Positions 1 to 12,208 of a stretch of DNA of 64,000 bases are shown here, piece after piece. The notes below the pieces were generated by a model. It was not told the origin of the DNA, ran no database searches, and saw only the letters and a list, made by a program, of their open reading frames with translations. The position numbers and the translations under genes are program-made. The DNA lies in the NCBI GenBank assembly GCA_963662155.1, contig OY759269.1:19068864-19132863 (forward strand), in the 5' to 3' direction. This stretch comes from Lamellibrachia columna (taxonomy: Eukaryota; Annelida; Polychaeta; Sabellida; Siboglinidae). Each line of letters starts with the position of its first letter. The first letter of the stretch is position 1.

Positions 1-163
1 CAAAAACACAAGAAAATATTGAAACTATAGTGAAGCTTTTTGAAAAGGAACGTCTGTAATGGTTGGTAACTACGAAGGAGATTGTAACTGGAATTCTACG
101 AGATGTGTTGAATTGAATGCTTAAATCAATATTAGTTGTCCGTAGTGCCAGATTAACAATGTC

Positions 164-179
164 GGGGGGGGGGGGGGGG
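164..179. repeat. G16 homopolymer
   Basis: An uninterrupted run of 16 G. Its exact length is uncertain because such runs are prone to sequencing error. The rest of 1-452 shows no gene. Confidence 0.9.
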
Positions 180-452
180 CTGGTACAAACTGTTTGTGGG
201 AGGCCCTAACCGAGTACGTGAAAGACGAAGATCATAACGCGTAGTATTGACTATGGATGTGGATCGCTGCTTATCCGATTCATTGGAAGCTAAGGGACAC
301 TCCAAGCGGACACTCAGGTGGATTATGATTGAGTTTGTTGGGCCCATTTTTATTGGGGGGTGGTAGGGGGTGTACCACTTGTACCATGGTTAATCCGACA
401 CTGGTCGTCCGTATTATTCCCCAGTAGTAACTGCGTTGTTTGTTCGCTCCAG

Positions 453-554
453 CGTGTGACACACACTGCACTGGCGGCTGTACCACTGTAGGAGCCGGCA
501 ATTGTGAAACGTCATGCGACGCTGGATATTCGCTAAAAGATGGCAATTGTGTCT
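453..554 (+). CDS. Cysteine-rich exon e (host gene)
   Basis: This is an internal exon of 102 bp between a CAG acceptor (ending at 452) and a GTGAGT donor (starting at 555). It is phase 1 at both ends, so it can be skipped or duplicated without a frame change. Read in that phase it gives a Cys-rich module (CDTHCTGGCTTV, then SCDAGYSLKDGNC) with the Cys-x2/3-Cys and Gly-Tyr spacing of furin-like or growth-factor-receptor cysteine-rich repeats. Such modules occur in secreted or cell-surface proteins. It has the same phase and size class as the exons at 1804, 2267, 7892, 12209, 12705 and 14753, so I infer one large plus-strand gene. The full gene is not visible and I do not name it. Confidence 0.6.
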
Positions 555-1703
555 GTGAGTACATAGTTCTTTTAGTTGAATTTGAGTTGAATTTCTAATT
601 AAGAATGGCGAAATACCAATGGTTGACAACATCATTAAGTTGCATTAAATAAAGTTAATTAGTTCGGCATTTGAGAATAGTATTTATAACACAGAACAGC
701 TGCTTGAAAAGGAAGCTTGGTAACTAGGACGGAGAATGTTATTAAATTCTACGTAAAAATAGTCCTTGATTGTTTGGACAGTTGTAACACCTGGGGTTTT
801 GAATTTGCATTGAATACAATTACGACAATATGTGCATTGATAATATTCAACATATAAAAAATAATGTAGAGCCAATTGTAGCAAAACATGCAAATTAGCA
901 ATGTCGGAGGGTCAGTCGCTCGCTGGCGGTGGAAGACGGGATTCTTTCAGATTTTTTCTGAAAACCAGTAACCCAGAGAAGCACTGAAATTTCGAAAGCA
1001 AATGCGCAAATGATGCACAAGAACGTTACCCATACCTTGGACCAGTTAGTGAACTACAAGGTATAATCGCAAACATATAGTCCACGATCATATACAATAT
1101 ATCAAGATATTCACATGCATGCTCACATAAACGTGTATATGCTCAATACATAAAAAATATGTTAACGTGCGTAGAGACAAAAGCATTTATAACCCTGTGA
1201 CGCTAGATGGTACACACAGTAATAGTTGTTGCTAAATATTATTTATTAATTGCGTATACACACAGTGCTTCAAAAATGCACAAATGAAACGTACACATGT
1301 GGAACAAAACCACGAATTCCATCAATAATATTCACAGTTAATAAATACAAAATACAACTATTTGTAGCTCAACATACACATTAGTAAAAGTCGGAGGCCA
1401 ATCGACCCACCACTAGTGGGGGTCACCGCTTCCCCCACACAGGACATTGTAAACACCAAACGACAGTACAATCGACTCTCATGTTGCACTGAATCTGGTC
1501 GGCTTTACCTTCAACTAGTAAGTTAATTAGTTTTGTGTAAATCGGATACCAAGCTGACAGTGCATATGACAAAAACGTTGAACAATGGTGTACAGCAATG
1601 TAATGCGAATACATACAAATATTATACATTATTCATTATGAGCATATTTTCAAACACATGTGAATGCTTTTGTGTTTCCTTCTCTTTTTTTGCATTGATC
1701 ATT
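555..1703. other. Intron-like stretch without genes
   Basis: No exon is recognised here. Around 896-930 there is a segment (AGCAATGTCGGAGG) resembling the inverted ends of the element at 59,779-61,228, so an old related transposon end may lie here. Confidence 0.4.
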
Positions 1704-1803
1704 AACTCAACACAACACATACACTTTCAGGTCCACATGACATGACAAACCTGTACAAACATGACAGTGTCCTGTATAATGCAGAAATGTTTGTTCACTA
1801 CAG

Positions 1804-1905
1804 CGTGCAGCGCCCACTGTACTAGCTGCGGCACGAATGGAGTAAACCAATGTGATGACTGCATAAGCGGATATTTTCTCGACGCATCAGCTCATACCTG
1901 TTCAG
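1804..1905 (+). CDS. Cysteine-rich exon b (host gene)
   Basis: This is a 102-bp exon with a CAG acceptor (1801-1803) and a GTAAAT donor (1906). It is phase 1-1. The product begins CSAHCTSCGTNGVNQC and ends GYFLDASAHTCS, with three CxxC pairs and the Gly-Tyr-Phe-Leu core typical of furin-like cysteine-rich repeats of extracellular proteins. It is followed 360 bp later by exon c. The diverged twin is exon b' at 12,209; among the differences, the Asp-Asp of exon b is Asp-Gly in b'. Role inferred: part of an extracellular repeat region. Confidence 0.7.
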
Positions 1906-2024
1906 GTAAATATGTTTCTTGCAAGTTATATTCACATTTCATTCATACTTTCTACGTTTCTCAAATTCCGAATAGCGCTCACACTCACACCCGCGCGTGC
2001 GTGCGTGCGTATGTAGGGAGCATG

Positions 2025-2110
2025 CTGCTGCCGGAGAGAAGTGGAAAGGGAAGCAGCTGGGGCGGTGTAGCATTACATGAACTAGCTTCGCACCTTTAAA
2101 GGGAACAACG
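2025..2110 (+). mobile_element. LINE 3' tail fragment
   Basis: GTGGAAAGGGAAGCAGC followed by TTACATGAACTAG matches the tail of the same LINE family seen at 12,455-12,530 and 32,890-33,066, where it encodes a C-terminal WKG...QQY motif. It lies inside the intron between exons b and c and is shared with the duplicate block. Confidence 0.55.
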
Positions 2111-2266
2111 AGATGTAACATCATATTTCCAATTATTGAATATACTCGATATCAGTAAAATTTACCATATCCAGAACTCCACTTTCAGCGTTTATACACG
2201 TGCAACAGACCAAGCGAAGAAGGTGTCCAGATTTCTGAAGTCGTGTCTGTTTCTCTTTGTACGTAG

Positions 2267-2365
2267 TGTGCGACATAGCAGAATGCGGTGACTGTGACAG
2301 TGACAAAGCTGCGTGCACCACCTGTAAGGAGAGCTTCTTCAAGACAGACAGCACTCATTGCGATG
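2267..2365 (+). CDS. Cysteine-rich exon c (host gene)
   Basis: This is a 99-bp exon with acceptor GTAG (ending 2266) and donor GTCAGC (2366), phase 1-1. It encodes CDIAECGDCDSDKAACTTC followed by KESFFKTDSTHC, a furin-like or VSP-like Cys-rich module. The donor GTCAGC is weak, but it is conserved in the duplicate exon c' (12,705-12,803), which supports its use. It belongs to the same gene as exons b and a. Confidence 0.65.
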
Positions 2366-2539
2366 GTCAGCTCATTTTATTTCCTTCTCATAGACCTTCG
2401 CCAAAACATGGCATATGTTGCATGTACCTTAATGTGAACACACAAGCGAGATACGAGTTTCAACATAGGGATTAACATATCAAATGCAGTGAAATCACGA
2501 TACTGACTAATCCATAAGTGGGTAAACATTTAGTTTGTC

Positions 2540-3600
2540 ATTGGTTGAACATGTTAACACTCACTGGCATATATCTGTGAGTGCAGGTGATTTATTGGCC
2601 AAACCAATACTCCATTATGTAAGGTTTCGGTGCATGTTTTGTTAAACACATACACAATGCGAAAACATTTGGTCCGGAGCAAAACGAGTACTTTCTGATG
2701 TCCAATCTACACTGATCCTTCACTAATGACATCGTGTCCTCTGGTTATACTATCTGTCTTAGGTAAGAAAAACATATTTCTATCAATATTTTCATACCCA
2801 ATCAATATCTTAATAATTTCAATTTCATCTCCTCTTAACCTACTTGTCTCTAGGGTTGTTAAACCATATTCTTTAAGGCGTTCTTCATAACTAAAGCCTC
2901 TCAGTTCTGGAATCATTTTAGTTGCTCTCCTCTGTATTCGTTCTAGCGTATCTATATCCTTCCTACGATATGGTTTCCAAGCTTGTATACAGTATTCTAA
3001 ATGAGGCCTAACCATTGCTTTATACATAGGTATAATTAGCTTTGTTTCGTGTATAGTGTGTTGCTGTTGTAACACTCACTGGCATTATCCCTGATCATTC
3101 TCGACCATTTGGCATCTATTTGTGGGTGCAGGGGATTCATTAGCCAAACCACTGCCCCATCCTGCAAGGTCGCGGGTGCCTGTTTTGTTAACATTCTGTC
3201 TGGGGAACCAGTTCTGGCAGCGACAAGTGGCCCCCTGAATAACACTAATCCCTGGTTTATTTTGAATGTGATACGCAGTTCTATAAATACCATCATAATC
3301 CTGCACTTGTAGAGTTAATTTACCTTCTGCCTACATGTGTGCTAAACAGTTCCACAGACACTATATATTATAATGATGTATTTATCGGTTAATCTTTGCA
3401 ATTATTCACTTATGTCACTTTGCCAAAATTGGTCTGGGGATTCGAAGTCAAGGACTGGTTTGTTTAACACTTCTTTGTGTGTTCATGTATTGATTTCCTG
3501 GCCAAAACATTCTCCCACACTATGCAAAGTCGCGAACTTTGACTTAGGTCAACGAAAATTAACAGTCAACCGAAAATTTGGCAACAACATTAACGTTTTG
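2540..3600. repeat. Dispersed repeat, three diverged pieces around a LINE fragment
   Basis: A segment containing GGCCAAACCA or a close variant, followed by a C-rich stretch and GTTTTGTTAAC, occurs near 2,590, 3,150 and 3,500. The LINE 3' fragment at 2,698-3,075 lies between the first two. The origin of the repeat is not recognised. Confidence 0.45.
2698..3075 (-). pseudogene. Non-LTR retrotransposon RT, C-terminal fragment
   Basis: The minus strand encodes 122 residues with the familiar end of CR1/jockey-type reverse transcriptases: MVRPHLEYCIQAWKP, then ERIQRRATKMIPEL, LKEYGLTTLE and RRGDEIEIIK-like text. These segments belong to the thumb and C-terminal region. The catalytic part is not in this piece. 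It is probably the same element as the fragment at 3,905-4,975, separated by other repeats. It lies inside the host gene, in antisense orientation, and is non-functional. Confidence 0.8.
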
Positions 3601-3734
3601 TTCTAGTTCCTAGGACTCAGAAGAATGCATTTATTATGGTTGCCACAAAGTAACATCCAGTCTCCACGGAAACCGAATTCTGACATATTGCCCCTTCCAC
3701 TCTACAATATCCACGATTCATTAATTACGCCAAC

Positions 3735-3805
3735 TGCTCAATACGCAACGTGCACCGTATGTACTAGCGGATTTCAGGTTTTTACTGCTGCCGACACCTG
3801 TTCAA
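3735..3805 (+). pseudogene. Decayed cysteine-rich exon
   Basis: ACGTGCACCGTATGTACTAG leads into a Gly-Phe-Gln-Val segment and ends CACCTGTTCA before GTACGT. It resembles the second half of exon a (TCTACSTGLQV). The first half does not stay in frame with AACTGC upstream, and no good acceptor is visible, so this looks like a relic of a duplicated exon. Confidence 0.5.
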
Positions 3806-3904
3806 GTACGTTTAACGAGATTTAACAACATCTAACTAGATTGCCATCCAAGGCAAAGGCCCAGATGGCAAGTGGGCAAGGAAACCATTGGTTTACCGAA
3901 CCAC

Positions 3905-4975
3905 CATTTTTCATCTCTGGAATAACTATTGCTTTATACAGAGGTATAATTAGGTTTTTTACTTGTATGTTATATTTCTCCTAATCAAACCAAGAATTTG
4001 ATTACCTTTTGAACTGCAATACTACACTGCTCTGAAACTTTCATATCAGCAATTATTTTTACTCCTAAGTCATTTTATTTTACGTTAGTACCTAGAACAG
4101 TATCTGCCATTTTATAGTTTACCTCCAAGTTCCCATGTCCTGTATGTAGGCATTTGCATTTCCCAAAGTTGACTAACATCTGCCATTTTTTTCAGACCAT
4201 TTAACTAATTTGTCTAGATCGTTTTGTAAATGTTGTTTATCACCACCATCGTTAACATTTCTAAACAATATTGTGTCTACTACAACACGCACACTTCTTT
4301 CAGCCAATTTTCTATCCAGTCGACAATGCCATCCCCGATACCATGGGCTTTTAATTTAAGTAGCAATATTTGACGTGGCACTTTGTCTAAAGCATTCTGA
4401 AAATCTACGTAGGTAATATCTACCAGTAATCCCTCGTCTATCCACTTAGTGATTTCGTCCCAACAATATAACGTATTTGTTAAGCATGACCTCGCTTTTA
4501 GGAATCCATGTTGAGATGGATTTGAAAATTTATGTTCACCATATGGTATTTAAGTAACCTTTCTAATAATTTACAAATTACTGACGTTAAGCTCACTGGT
4601 CTGTAATTCTCTGACTTATTTCTCGAACCATTTTTATATAATAGTATGATGTTTGTTTCTTTCCATTCAAAAGGAACCACTCCCTCTTTTAAAGAAAAGT
4701 TGAACACTCTTGCAAGTGGTATTCTAATTTGTTCTACTGTTTCCTTCAGTAGTTTTGGAGGAAGTCCATCCACTCCAGGTGATTTGCTACTCTTCGTTGT
4801 TTTTATTTTTTCTTAGCTACCATTTCTGGAGTTGCAATTAACTGCCCTGAATATTCCGATTTAGCCTCCTGAAATTTAGCATCCGGAACTGGTACTGAAC
4901 TAATATCCTCTCTGGTAAACACTGAACTGAAGTATCCACTGGATCCCATTATTTTAGTGTAATTTATGCATCAGT
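3905..4975 (-). pseudogene. Non-LTR retrotransposon RT, central fragment
   Basis: The minus strand reads PGVDGLPPKLLKE, then FEWKETNIILLYKNGSRN and NYRPVSLTSVICKLLE (4,498-4,773). This is the fingers/palm start of a CR1/jockey-like reverse transcriptase. Shifted frames downstream still read VDITYVDFQNALDKVP and GIGDGIVDWIENWL, so the palm aspartate motif region is present but interrupted by stops. It is a dead, 5'-truncated copy. Confidence 0.8.
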
Positions 4976-5124
4976 CATTCTCCAATAATTGCACATTTCA
5001 GACAGATATATGCGATTTAATATTCATCATACGAAGGGAATATTCTTTGTAACTTAATCAATTGTATTCATCATAATTCACAGGGGATCAGAACTTCGGG
5101 ATACATTCCCAGCAGACAAAATTA

Positions 5125-5400
5125 CGTTGAAAAAACTTGTTTCAACGTCAGGTACCCACGTAGTAGCAATGTCAGAAACTAGTTGGATTTGAAAGTTATA
5201 TCTACGCCAGGTTTCAACGATGTATCAACGTCGGGTTACCACGTTGTATCGACGTCGGGTATTAACGTTGTAGCAACGTTGAAGACTAATTGGATTTGAA
5301 AGTTGGATCAATGTCAGGTTTCAAAGTTGCAACACCGTTGCAAATTGGCTGGGTTTCAATGTTGTGTCAACGCTACTGTTTTCCGACAATCAACTTCAGC
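5125..5400. repeat. Degenerate AACGTTG repeat
   Basis: Many imperfect copies of CAACGTCGGGT, ACGTTGTA and GGATTTGAAAGTT recur at about 20-bp spacing. The core AACGTT is self-complementary. I read it as an old satellite-like or transposon-internal repeat. The ORF at 5,290-5,556 runs through it and is not credible as a gene. Confidence 0.7.
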
Positions 5401-5559
5401 TGCTTACAGGCGTACTGGCGTTTATTATGCAATTTTAGTTCCTTCGTTTGTGATGTGTTTGACGGCGTGTGTGCGTGGGTCTGTAGCGTAAAATGTTTAC
5501 CAGAAGAGCTTTACCCTGCAATTGTACACTATTTCGTCAAAACAGTTAATAGATAGCGT

Positions 5560-6085
5560 CATTAAATGCATGTTTTGAACAAAATAAAGACATATATTCA
5601 CATTGTCCCGATACATGAAATAATTTGACAAGATGTATATTCATGAACCCATGGAATACAGTCAATGTAGACTATTACATCACATTAAAAGTACTCAGAA
5701 ATACCAGCTCAATGACACAATGCACGACAAGCAAATTAATATATTTATACCCTGCTGATGCTTAATGTTGATACCTTGCAGATGCGTAATGGCAGAAACC
5801 TGAGCTTGTTTGCTACAGGAACACACAAAGAGTAACTGTTGTTAAAGGTCATTTAATAAATGCATCGTGATAATTAAATACATGTATCGATGAGAAATAG
5901 CTGGTACAAACACGTTCATCGAGATAAATATCATATATGTGTAAATCGATGAGATATAGCTTAATCATCACTACAAACTAGCTCATCGAGAAAAGCAATT
6001 ATTAAATGACATGTAAAAGTAGCAAAGGTGGGGCGATCATTTATCCCACCAGGCCTCCAATACGGGAGGCCCCAACCCCCACCCC
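5560..6085. other. AT-rich stretch, no gene seen
   Basis: It includes loosely repeated ATCGATGAGA(A/T)ATAGCT segments near 5,885 and 5,945. No coding or RNA signal was found. Confidence 0.5.
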
Positions 6086-6088
6086 AGG

Positions 6089-6233
<145 letters not shown>

Positions 6234-6639
6234 TGCATGCAGATCAATTACAAACAAACAAATCTTATTTTTTTATTAAATCACAAACTATAGTTTATTT
6301 ACTAACACTTAACTCTACCAATGAAATCAGATGTATGACTTCAGATTGATCACGGATATTGCTAATCCACTCTTTCTAGTTGTTCCTCTGTATTCACCAC
6401 TACTTCGGTCGAGTCATGTCTGCTTCTTCAGGTCACTCGATTAAAGGAATTAAATGACAAATTTATTTACAACGAAGGGCAGACGAAACGAACACAAAGC
6501 ACACTGCACAAGCCCCAGCCAGTCATCATGGCTGGTCTATTGTCCAGTAAAGTCCGATGCAATTTATAAATATGTCACAAGTACTGCAGTACTTTATTCC
6601 AACGGCAATGGCTTTCGCATTGACATAATTGATTATCCA

Positions 6640-8210
6640 TTATGTGTTGATCAAGTAAACCTTTCTTGTCGCAGCATTGCATTCATCCACCAACGTTGCT
6701 GTCAAACAACATTTAGGAGGTTGATATGCAGAATTATCTCTCACTCAATTATGCACATGTACATAAATAAACAAATGTCACACGTCACAATCTAACTATA
6801 ATCGAGTTAGCGTGTGTATAATAATAATAATAATAATAATGTTTTATTTCAGGCAAGAGCCCATAATATTATAAATACATACAGGTTAAAAAAAAACATA
6901 CATATACACACATGATGAACAATAGAGGTACATGTAGTGAGAAAAATATATATAAAAATATATATATAAATATATATGTAAATCTATGTTTATATGTTTT
7001 TATGTTAACGGTTTCCTCTAAGACGGCTTGCCCCTCGGGCGCCAAACTTTCAGGGATTAATCTACGACCCCACGAATGAAACGTAGCGCCTTTATTTTTT
7101 CGAAATACCCGTTTCGTGGTTTTTATGGTAAATCAAAATTTCGTTACGTAAAATGTTAACTTCCAACAATCGCAGAAACCACGCGAGCGCACGGCGAATA
7201 CTTCGGTACGTAAACCGTTTGAGAGGTTGAAGCGCCATCTGGGCGGTTTATATTAATCATGATATACAGCACGCACCCACGTCTTGGTATATACTACTAT
7301 TCTACAACCAACACAAATATCCATGGGTTTAAATTCACACGACCTTCAACATTTTGAAAATGCAACGAGTATTGCATCAAGTGCGTGACGCGGTTGTTTC
7401 TAGTAATGCGTTTGACGTTCCCTTAAACAATCTCTAGCGTATTGATGGCATATTAGCCTGAGGCATTTGGTAAACATTGCTATCATGATTGTCACGTATG
7501 AACTACCAAGTTGTCCCGTCCTGGGAACGGACATTTTTGTTAGTCCCAATAATAGAGCGTGACCTACTGTCAAGCTTCGCCTTAGCAAACACGTTTGCGT
7601 ATAATATATTATATTACTAGGGCGGCAGACATCTGCCCAATCAAAATTGTCCACATACTGTTCTCGCTGAAACAACTATGCCCGATAGCGGCGGCCATGT
7701 TTGTTTGTTTGACGGACCAAGTTGCTAGGCCGTAAAGGATCTGACAGTTGTATGTTTCATGGTGTCCGTGTGTGTTGGGCATGGGTGTTAATGGGTGGTA
7801 ATGAGAGTGTGAAGTTCAGTGGAAGGAAAGAGTTTTCAGTCTTAGCCATAGTTCCTTGACTAGAACCAAATGAACCCTTGTCTGCTTTCAGCGTGTGGTG
7901 TTGCTAACTGTGTCACGTGCTCGGCCGTCGGAACGTGCACCGCGTGCTCTACCGGATTGCAAGTTGTTACTGGTGGCGCCTCCTGCGCAGGTAAGTTTAC
8001 GCTAACAACATAACAGACGAAAGTAAACACTCAGAGATGTTCACGGAGACACTTCATTTACATGAATTGTAGTATTTACCGACTGTTTACGATCTGACTT
8101 TACATGTCGAATTTCATTTAATTAATCATCTCATTTCACCCATTCACGCTCTGATGTGCATTCATGTATGAGTACTGGTGCCATTGAAATAACAATTTTA
8201 TTTCACCCAT
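6640..8210. repeat. Segmental duplication, block a, copy 1
   Basis: Sequence on both sides of exon a matches 14,205-15,060. Copy 1 carries about 745 bp (roughly 6,795-7,539) that is absent from copy 2, starting at a (TAA)n tract (6,817-6,840). That extra part probably contains a later insertion. Confidence 0.75.
7892..7990 (+). CDS. Cysteine-rich exon a (host gene)
   Basis: This is a 99-bp exon with a TTTCAG acceptor and a perfect GTAAGT donor, phase 1-1. It encodes CGVANCVTCSAVGTCTACST, then Gly-Leu-Gln-Val-Val and a final Cys, which is a compact furin-like cysteine-rich unit. A nearly identical exon a' is at 14,753. It shares phase and spacing class with exons b, c and e. Inferred role: an extracellular disulfide-rich repeat in a large plus-strand gene whose ends are outside this window or unrecognised. 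Confidence 0.75.
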
Positions 8211-8221
8211 TTTATTTTATT

Positions 8222-8545
8222 GGGGCGCGATGGCATACCGGTTAGAAGGCCGGACTCTCAATCGAGAGAGCCCGGTTTCAAATCCCACTGCGGTCGCTTC
8301 GAACCTTTGGCAAGTTTGATCACCACAGTTCACTCAGCTGTATAAATGAGTACCTGGCAATACAGAGTGGTGGAAATGTGAACGTATAGTCTTCGCGCAA
8401 TTGCAGCCTGGCTGAATGCTTCCCAGAGAAGTTGAGATGGCCTTGGAATGAACAGGTCTGCCAGGGGGTGAAGTGTAAAGCGCTTTGAACGGTCCTATGG
8501 ACTGGATACTGCGCTATATAAGAACATACCTTTACCTTCACCAAT
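8222..8545 (+). mobile_element. tRNA-derived SINE
   Basis: The head has a pol III A box (TGGCATACCGG, about 8,230) and a B box (GGTTTCAAATCC, about 8,271) in tRNA-like spacing. A body of about 250 bp follows, ending GCGCTATATAAGAACATACC, the type of tail shared with a partner LINE. It is absent from the paralogous site near 15,050, so it inserted after the local duplication. Confidence 0.85.
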
Positions 8546-10200
8546 TAACACCGTTCTTTCGGTCACATGGTGACATCTTTGTCGACATCGAATTGTGTTT
8601 CAAAAATGTTTTAAAACTCGTTAAATAAATACATAAAATATAGTTTTTAACATACATATATCATTTGCATTGGCTCAGTCATATGAATTTGTAGCACCAC
8701 TATGCTGATAGGCAGGCAGATAAATACGTTTTTTCATGTGAATCCGTTTCTGAATCCAGGATAACATTTGGGGGTTCAAACACAATTAAGAACGTTTTCT
8801 AGTGCGCCCAATTTAAATTGGTCACACAATGGTTTGTTGCTAGAAAAAATGTTATGCAATATGTATTCCTTAACATGTACCTTTTTGGTGGAATTTTAAT
8901 TTCTGACAAAATTATGTGGCAAACAATATAGGCACTTTGTCATCTTTGGTCAGTGAAAGTCCAGATAAATTGTCCTTTTATAGAACATTTTGTCATGTTT
9001 GGAAGTGGAAATGCCCTTTTGGATCCTAGCCCCAACAGTAAACTACTTTTACATGGAACATGATGATATATGTATCATTGAAAAGGTTGACTTATGTTTT
9101 TGCCCCCGAAACTTGCCGTAGCATTTTGTACCACTAAAATGTGTTCTGGGATAAGTAAACGGTCGTTTTATGGACAGTTTTATGTTTTACGTTTTATGGA
9201 CAGTGCCCTTTTGGGTCTTTGTCATGTCAGTGAACTGTTTTTATTATGGAACATAAAGTAATTTGTTAAAAAATTCGAGACTTCGCCTCCGGAAAATCAC
9301 CCTTTTATTAAAAAAATGTTTTGGGCCTCAACACCGAAGGGTCGGTGATTCTATGGACAATTGTGCACCTGTAACACGCACACACGCCCTTTAGTACCAT
9401 TGCGGTACCAGTAAATTACCATTTTATGTAAAACGTTAACCTCTTATTTCATTGAAAAACTGTCCTTTAACGACGTTGCCCCCAGTAAAAGCTTAATAAC
9501 ACGCCCTGACAAAAAGAATCTATACTGTCATTGGGGGGGGGGGTAGAAGGAACGTAATTTACTACATAAAATTGAATTCTTTAAACAGACACCTATTTCC
9601 AGGTTTGAACAACGAATATGTCACTTCGATGAGTAAACGTAAAAGGACTACTAAAGTTATGTGCAGTGCCTTAATATACACAAACACTGCATAACATAAT
9701 GGGGAATAAAAAGGAATTCGCAACAACAAATTGTTGAAGAAAACATTCCGACGCAGGTATGGGCTGCTAAGATGTAAAACGATAACAGATTGACTGAAAA
9801 TACTACAACATAATGGGTGACAGAAAATATTGTATCTTAAAGTAAAAAGCACAATGCTCCACACTGATTGGTGGCCAATGTTAAGAAAATACAGATCTGA
9901 CCTCATATGATTTGATAGATAGTGATTGTACCCTATTTGGCCTTTTATATTAATTTTCTTAAGTCATTGTGTGACAACCTGAGGAACTTGACTGGTCGTT
10001 GTTGCATAATTCTTTGAATACTGCAAGTTGCAAGTTCGTTGTTTGAAATCAGCTGTCATAGGAAACGACGAGTATTTTACACACAACCCGTGTCCGCATA
10101 ATACTGCCACGGCAGTTGCAAGAGGAGTACGTGTTGTTGCACAGAGACTGTTGAATGCTTGCCATCAATGCTTGCCATCAATGCTTGCCACCAATGTACT
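8546..10200. other. Non-coding spacer
   Basis: No exon, RNA gene or clear mobile element was found. A G-run lies at about 9,534-9,542. Phrases such as GCCCTTTTGG recur loosely. Confidence 0.4.
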
Positions 10201-10209
10201 TTCACTATA

Positions 10210-10245
10210 ATGTGACGTTGTTTGTTACGTCCAGCGTGTGACTAA
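10210..10245 (+). pseudogene. Relic 5' end of exon e
   Basis: GTTGTTTGTTACGTCCAG followed by CGTGTGAC copies the acceptor and first codons of exon e (421-460). A stop codon (TAA) follows at once and the homology ends, so this is a truncated duplicate. Confidence 0.5.
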
Positions 10246-10789
10246 CTGGAAAGTGACGCACATGTAGCAAATAACGACACTTATCGTATTGTCTTATATC
10301 TGGTAACACATGTTTTCAATCACGTCACATGTCACTAAACTGAAAAGTATGTGTGTGCCCGAATCTGTCTGTAATGATTACATCTAAATTATTTCAGATG
10401 CTGTACAATTAAATTAAACACGTCCTTGGGAATAACAATGACCTCAGCTTACCCACTCACGTTCAAATCATTTGTTTGGAGCGCCGATGCGACGCCAGGC
10501 CAATTGGTGCTTTGAAACATCTGTCACAGAGGTTGCCATTCACGATCGGTGGTTTGTCGATGAGATTGTGACGTCGTTGACTGTCCTGCATGCATTATTT
10601 GTCTGCTCGGCGCTGCTCGATCGATGCTGTGACGGTGGAAATAGCTGATAGCGGGTGCAGCGTCATCAGTAAACAGCAGTTACGAGGATTTCACGTGTCT
10701 TTGTCTTAGCCTTGAGCCTGGCAAGTTTGAATAATTTGTCGTCAGATCTAGTCCTGACGCAGTCCCTTCAGTCAGGTTGACGGAAGTTG

Positions 10790-11279
10790 ACTCTAGTACT
10801 GTTTCCAGGAATAAAATAAACAGGGTTGGGCTAAGACGTATCCATGTTTGACACCATGGTGAACTTCGAATGCGTCGGGTGCAGTGCCGCCCGAGGCCTT
10901 CGTGCCACCGTTGGACTCCTGAATGATCTTACCATAGATGAACTGACAGCTGTAGTGCTTCTGCAAAGACCCCAGCAACATACACCATGTAGAGGTCTTG
11001 TTGCTGCCCTGCAGCCTTCTCTAGGAGTTGACGCAGTGTGAAGATTATCTCCACAATCAATCGAGTAGCTCTGAAACCACATTGACTTTCAGTAAGTATT
11101 CTCATGCTGAATTGGCTTGATTCGGTTTGATTCGAAACGTTACAACAGTTCGAACCAAGAAGTCGTCTATGCAACAAGCCCTTGTTCTCCTCATGTTGGA
11201 TGTGTCGGTTCTTCTCGCTATCGGGTAATTTAGTAGATGACAGTGTTTGGAGCGTGGATGCAGCCAAGTATAGAACCAT
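10790..11279 (-). pseudogene. LINE reverse transcriptase fragment
   Basis: The minus strand shows ESQCGFRATRLIVEIIFTLR and LEKAAGQQQDLYMVYV in one frame (10,929-11,279), then FEVHHGVKHGYVLA in another (10,793-10,981). These are reverse-transcriptase palm segments of a LINE different from the CR1-like pieces above. Frameshifts make it non-functional. The 155-codon minus ORF just upstream (11,396-11,863) is not recognised and may be more of the same element. Confidence 0.7.
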
Positions 11280-12105
11280 TAATCTGGTAAGCGACGTAAG
11301 GTGTTGGTTATGGCTAGGTTGTGTTTGTTGGTTTTAAATAACAGCGAGCTGTTGCAGTCCATCTTCCCTCTTCCGAAATGCCCAAGAGCGGTGTCTCAGT
11401 TCCGAAAGTCCGAACCAACCCAACACCACCAGTTTGTCCGTAAATGGGATATGAGAACTCCAGCTGACGACTCCCAGTTCGTCAAGCTTGCTGTTTTCGC
11501 ATTAACTGCACCGCCGTAAGGCTTCCTAAGCACTTCTGCTCCCGCTGATTGCTTAAGGTGGCTGTCACGCATCAACCACACTGCCCACGTGACCTTTTGA
11601 CTTAATGACATACCACAGTGTGATGACTGACAAAACTCTGGGTTGCCTACCAGTTCCTCACTAAATGTGGTAGTTAATCCCGGCCAGTGTCTCAGTGGGA
11701 AATCCTCTTTCCAGTTAAAGTCCTTAATCGCAACATTAAAAAGCTTGAGAGCATCACCCGCCTTTACTATCGTTGAGAACTGGATTAGCGAACGATTAAT
11801 GCGCACTGCACCGAAGGGGCTCCAGTCTGCTACAAGTTCCATAACGGAGTAGCCTGGGGCCATGGGATAGTGCCCAGCATATGTGGTGTACCTCGAGGTT
11901 ACTTTCGGATCTTGTCTATGGAAAGCTATGTATCAGCAGGAGTGTCTAGTGCATGTCTCCTAGGTTTCACTCTCAAAGAGAGCTATATGGCGTCTGAAGC
12001 TGAAAGATAATAGAATGAAGCGCATTAGCGACACAATTCACACTACACTTTTAGATGCATCACACATCCCCGTGTTAATACACCACAACACACCACCCAC
12101 CTACC
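11280..12105. other. Spacer, unrecognised ORF only
   Basis: It contains the unrecognised minus-strand 155-codon ORF (11,396-11,863), with no domain I can identify. No splice structure or RNA gene was seen. Confidence 0.35.
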
Positions 12106-12208
12106 CTTAACTCAAAACAACACATACATTTTCAGGTCCACATGACATGGCAAACCTGTACAAACATGACAGTGTCCTGTATAATGCAGAAATGTTTGTT
12201 CACTACAG

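Larger units (their letters stand above)
1704..2415. repeat. Segmental duplication, block bc, copy 1
   Basis: This block, with exons b and c, their intron, a (GCGT)n tract and a LINE tail, is repeated with moderate divergence at 12,109-12,853. Because the whole intron is shared, the duplication happened at DNA level after the LINE tail had inserted. Confidence 0.85.

Noticed and set aside
8222..8300. Possible functional tRNA gene
   Set aside because: It has A and B boxes, but it is followed by a SINE body and does not fold into a clean cloverleaf by eye; it is the head of a SINE.
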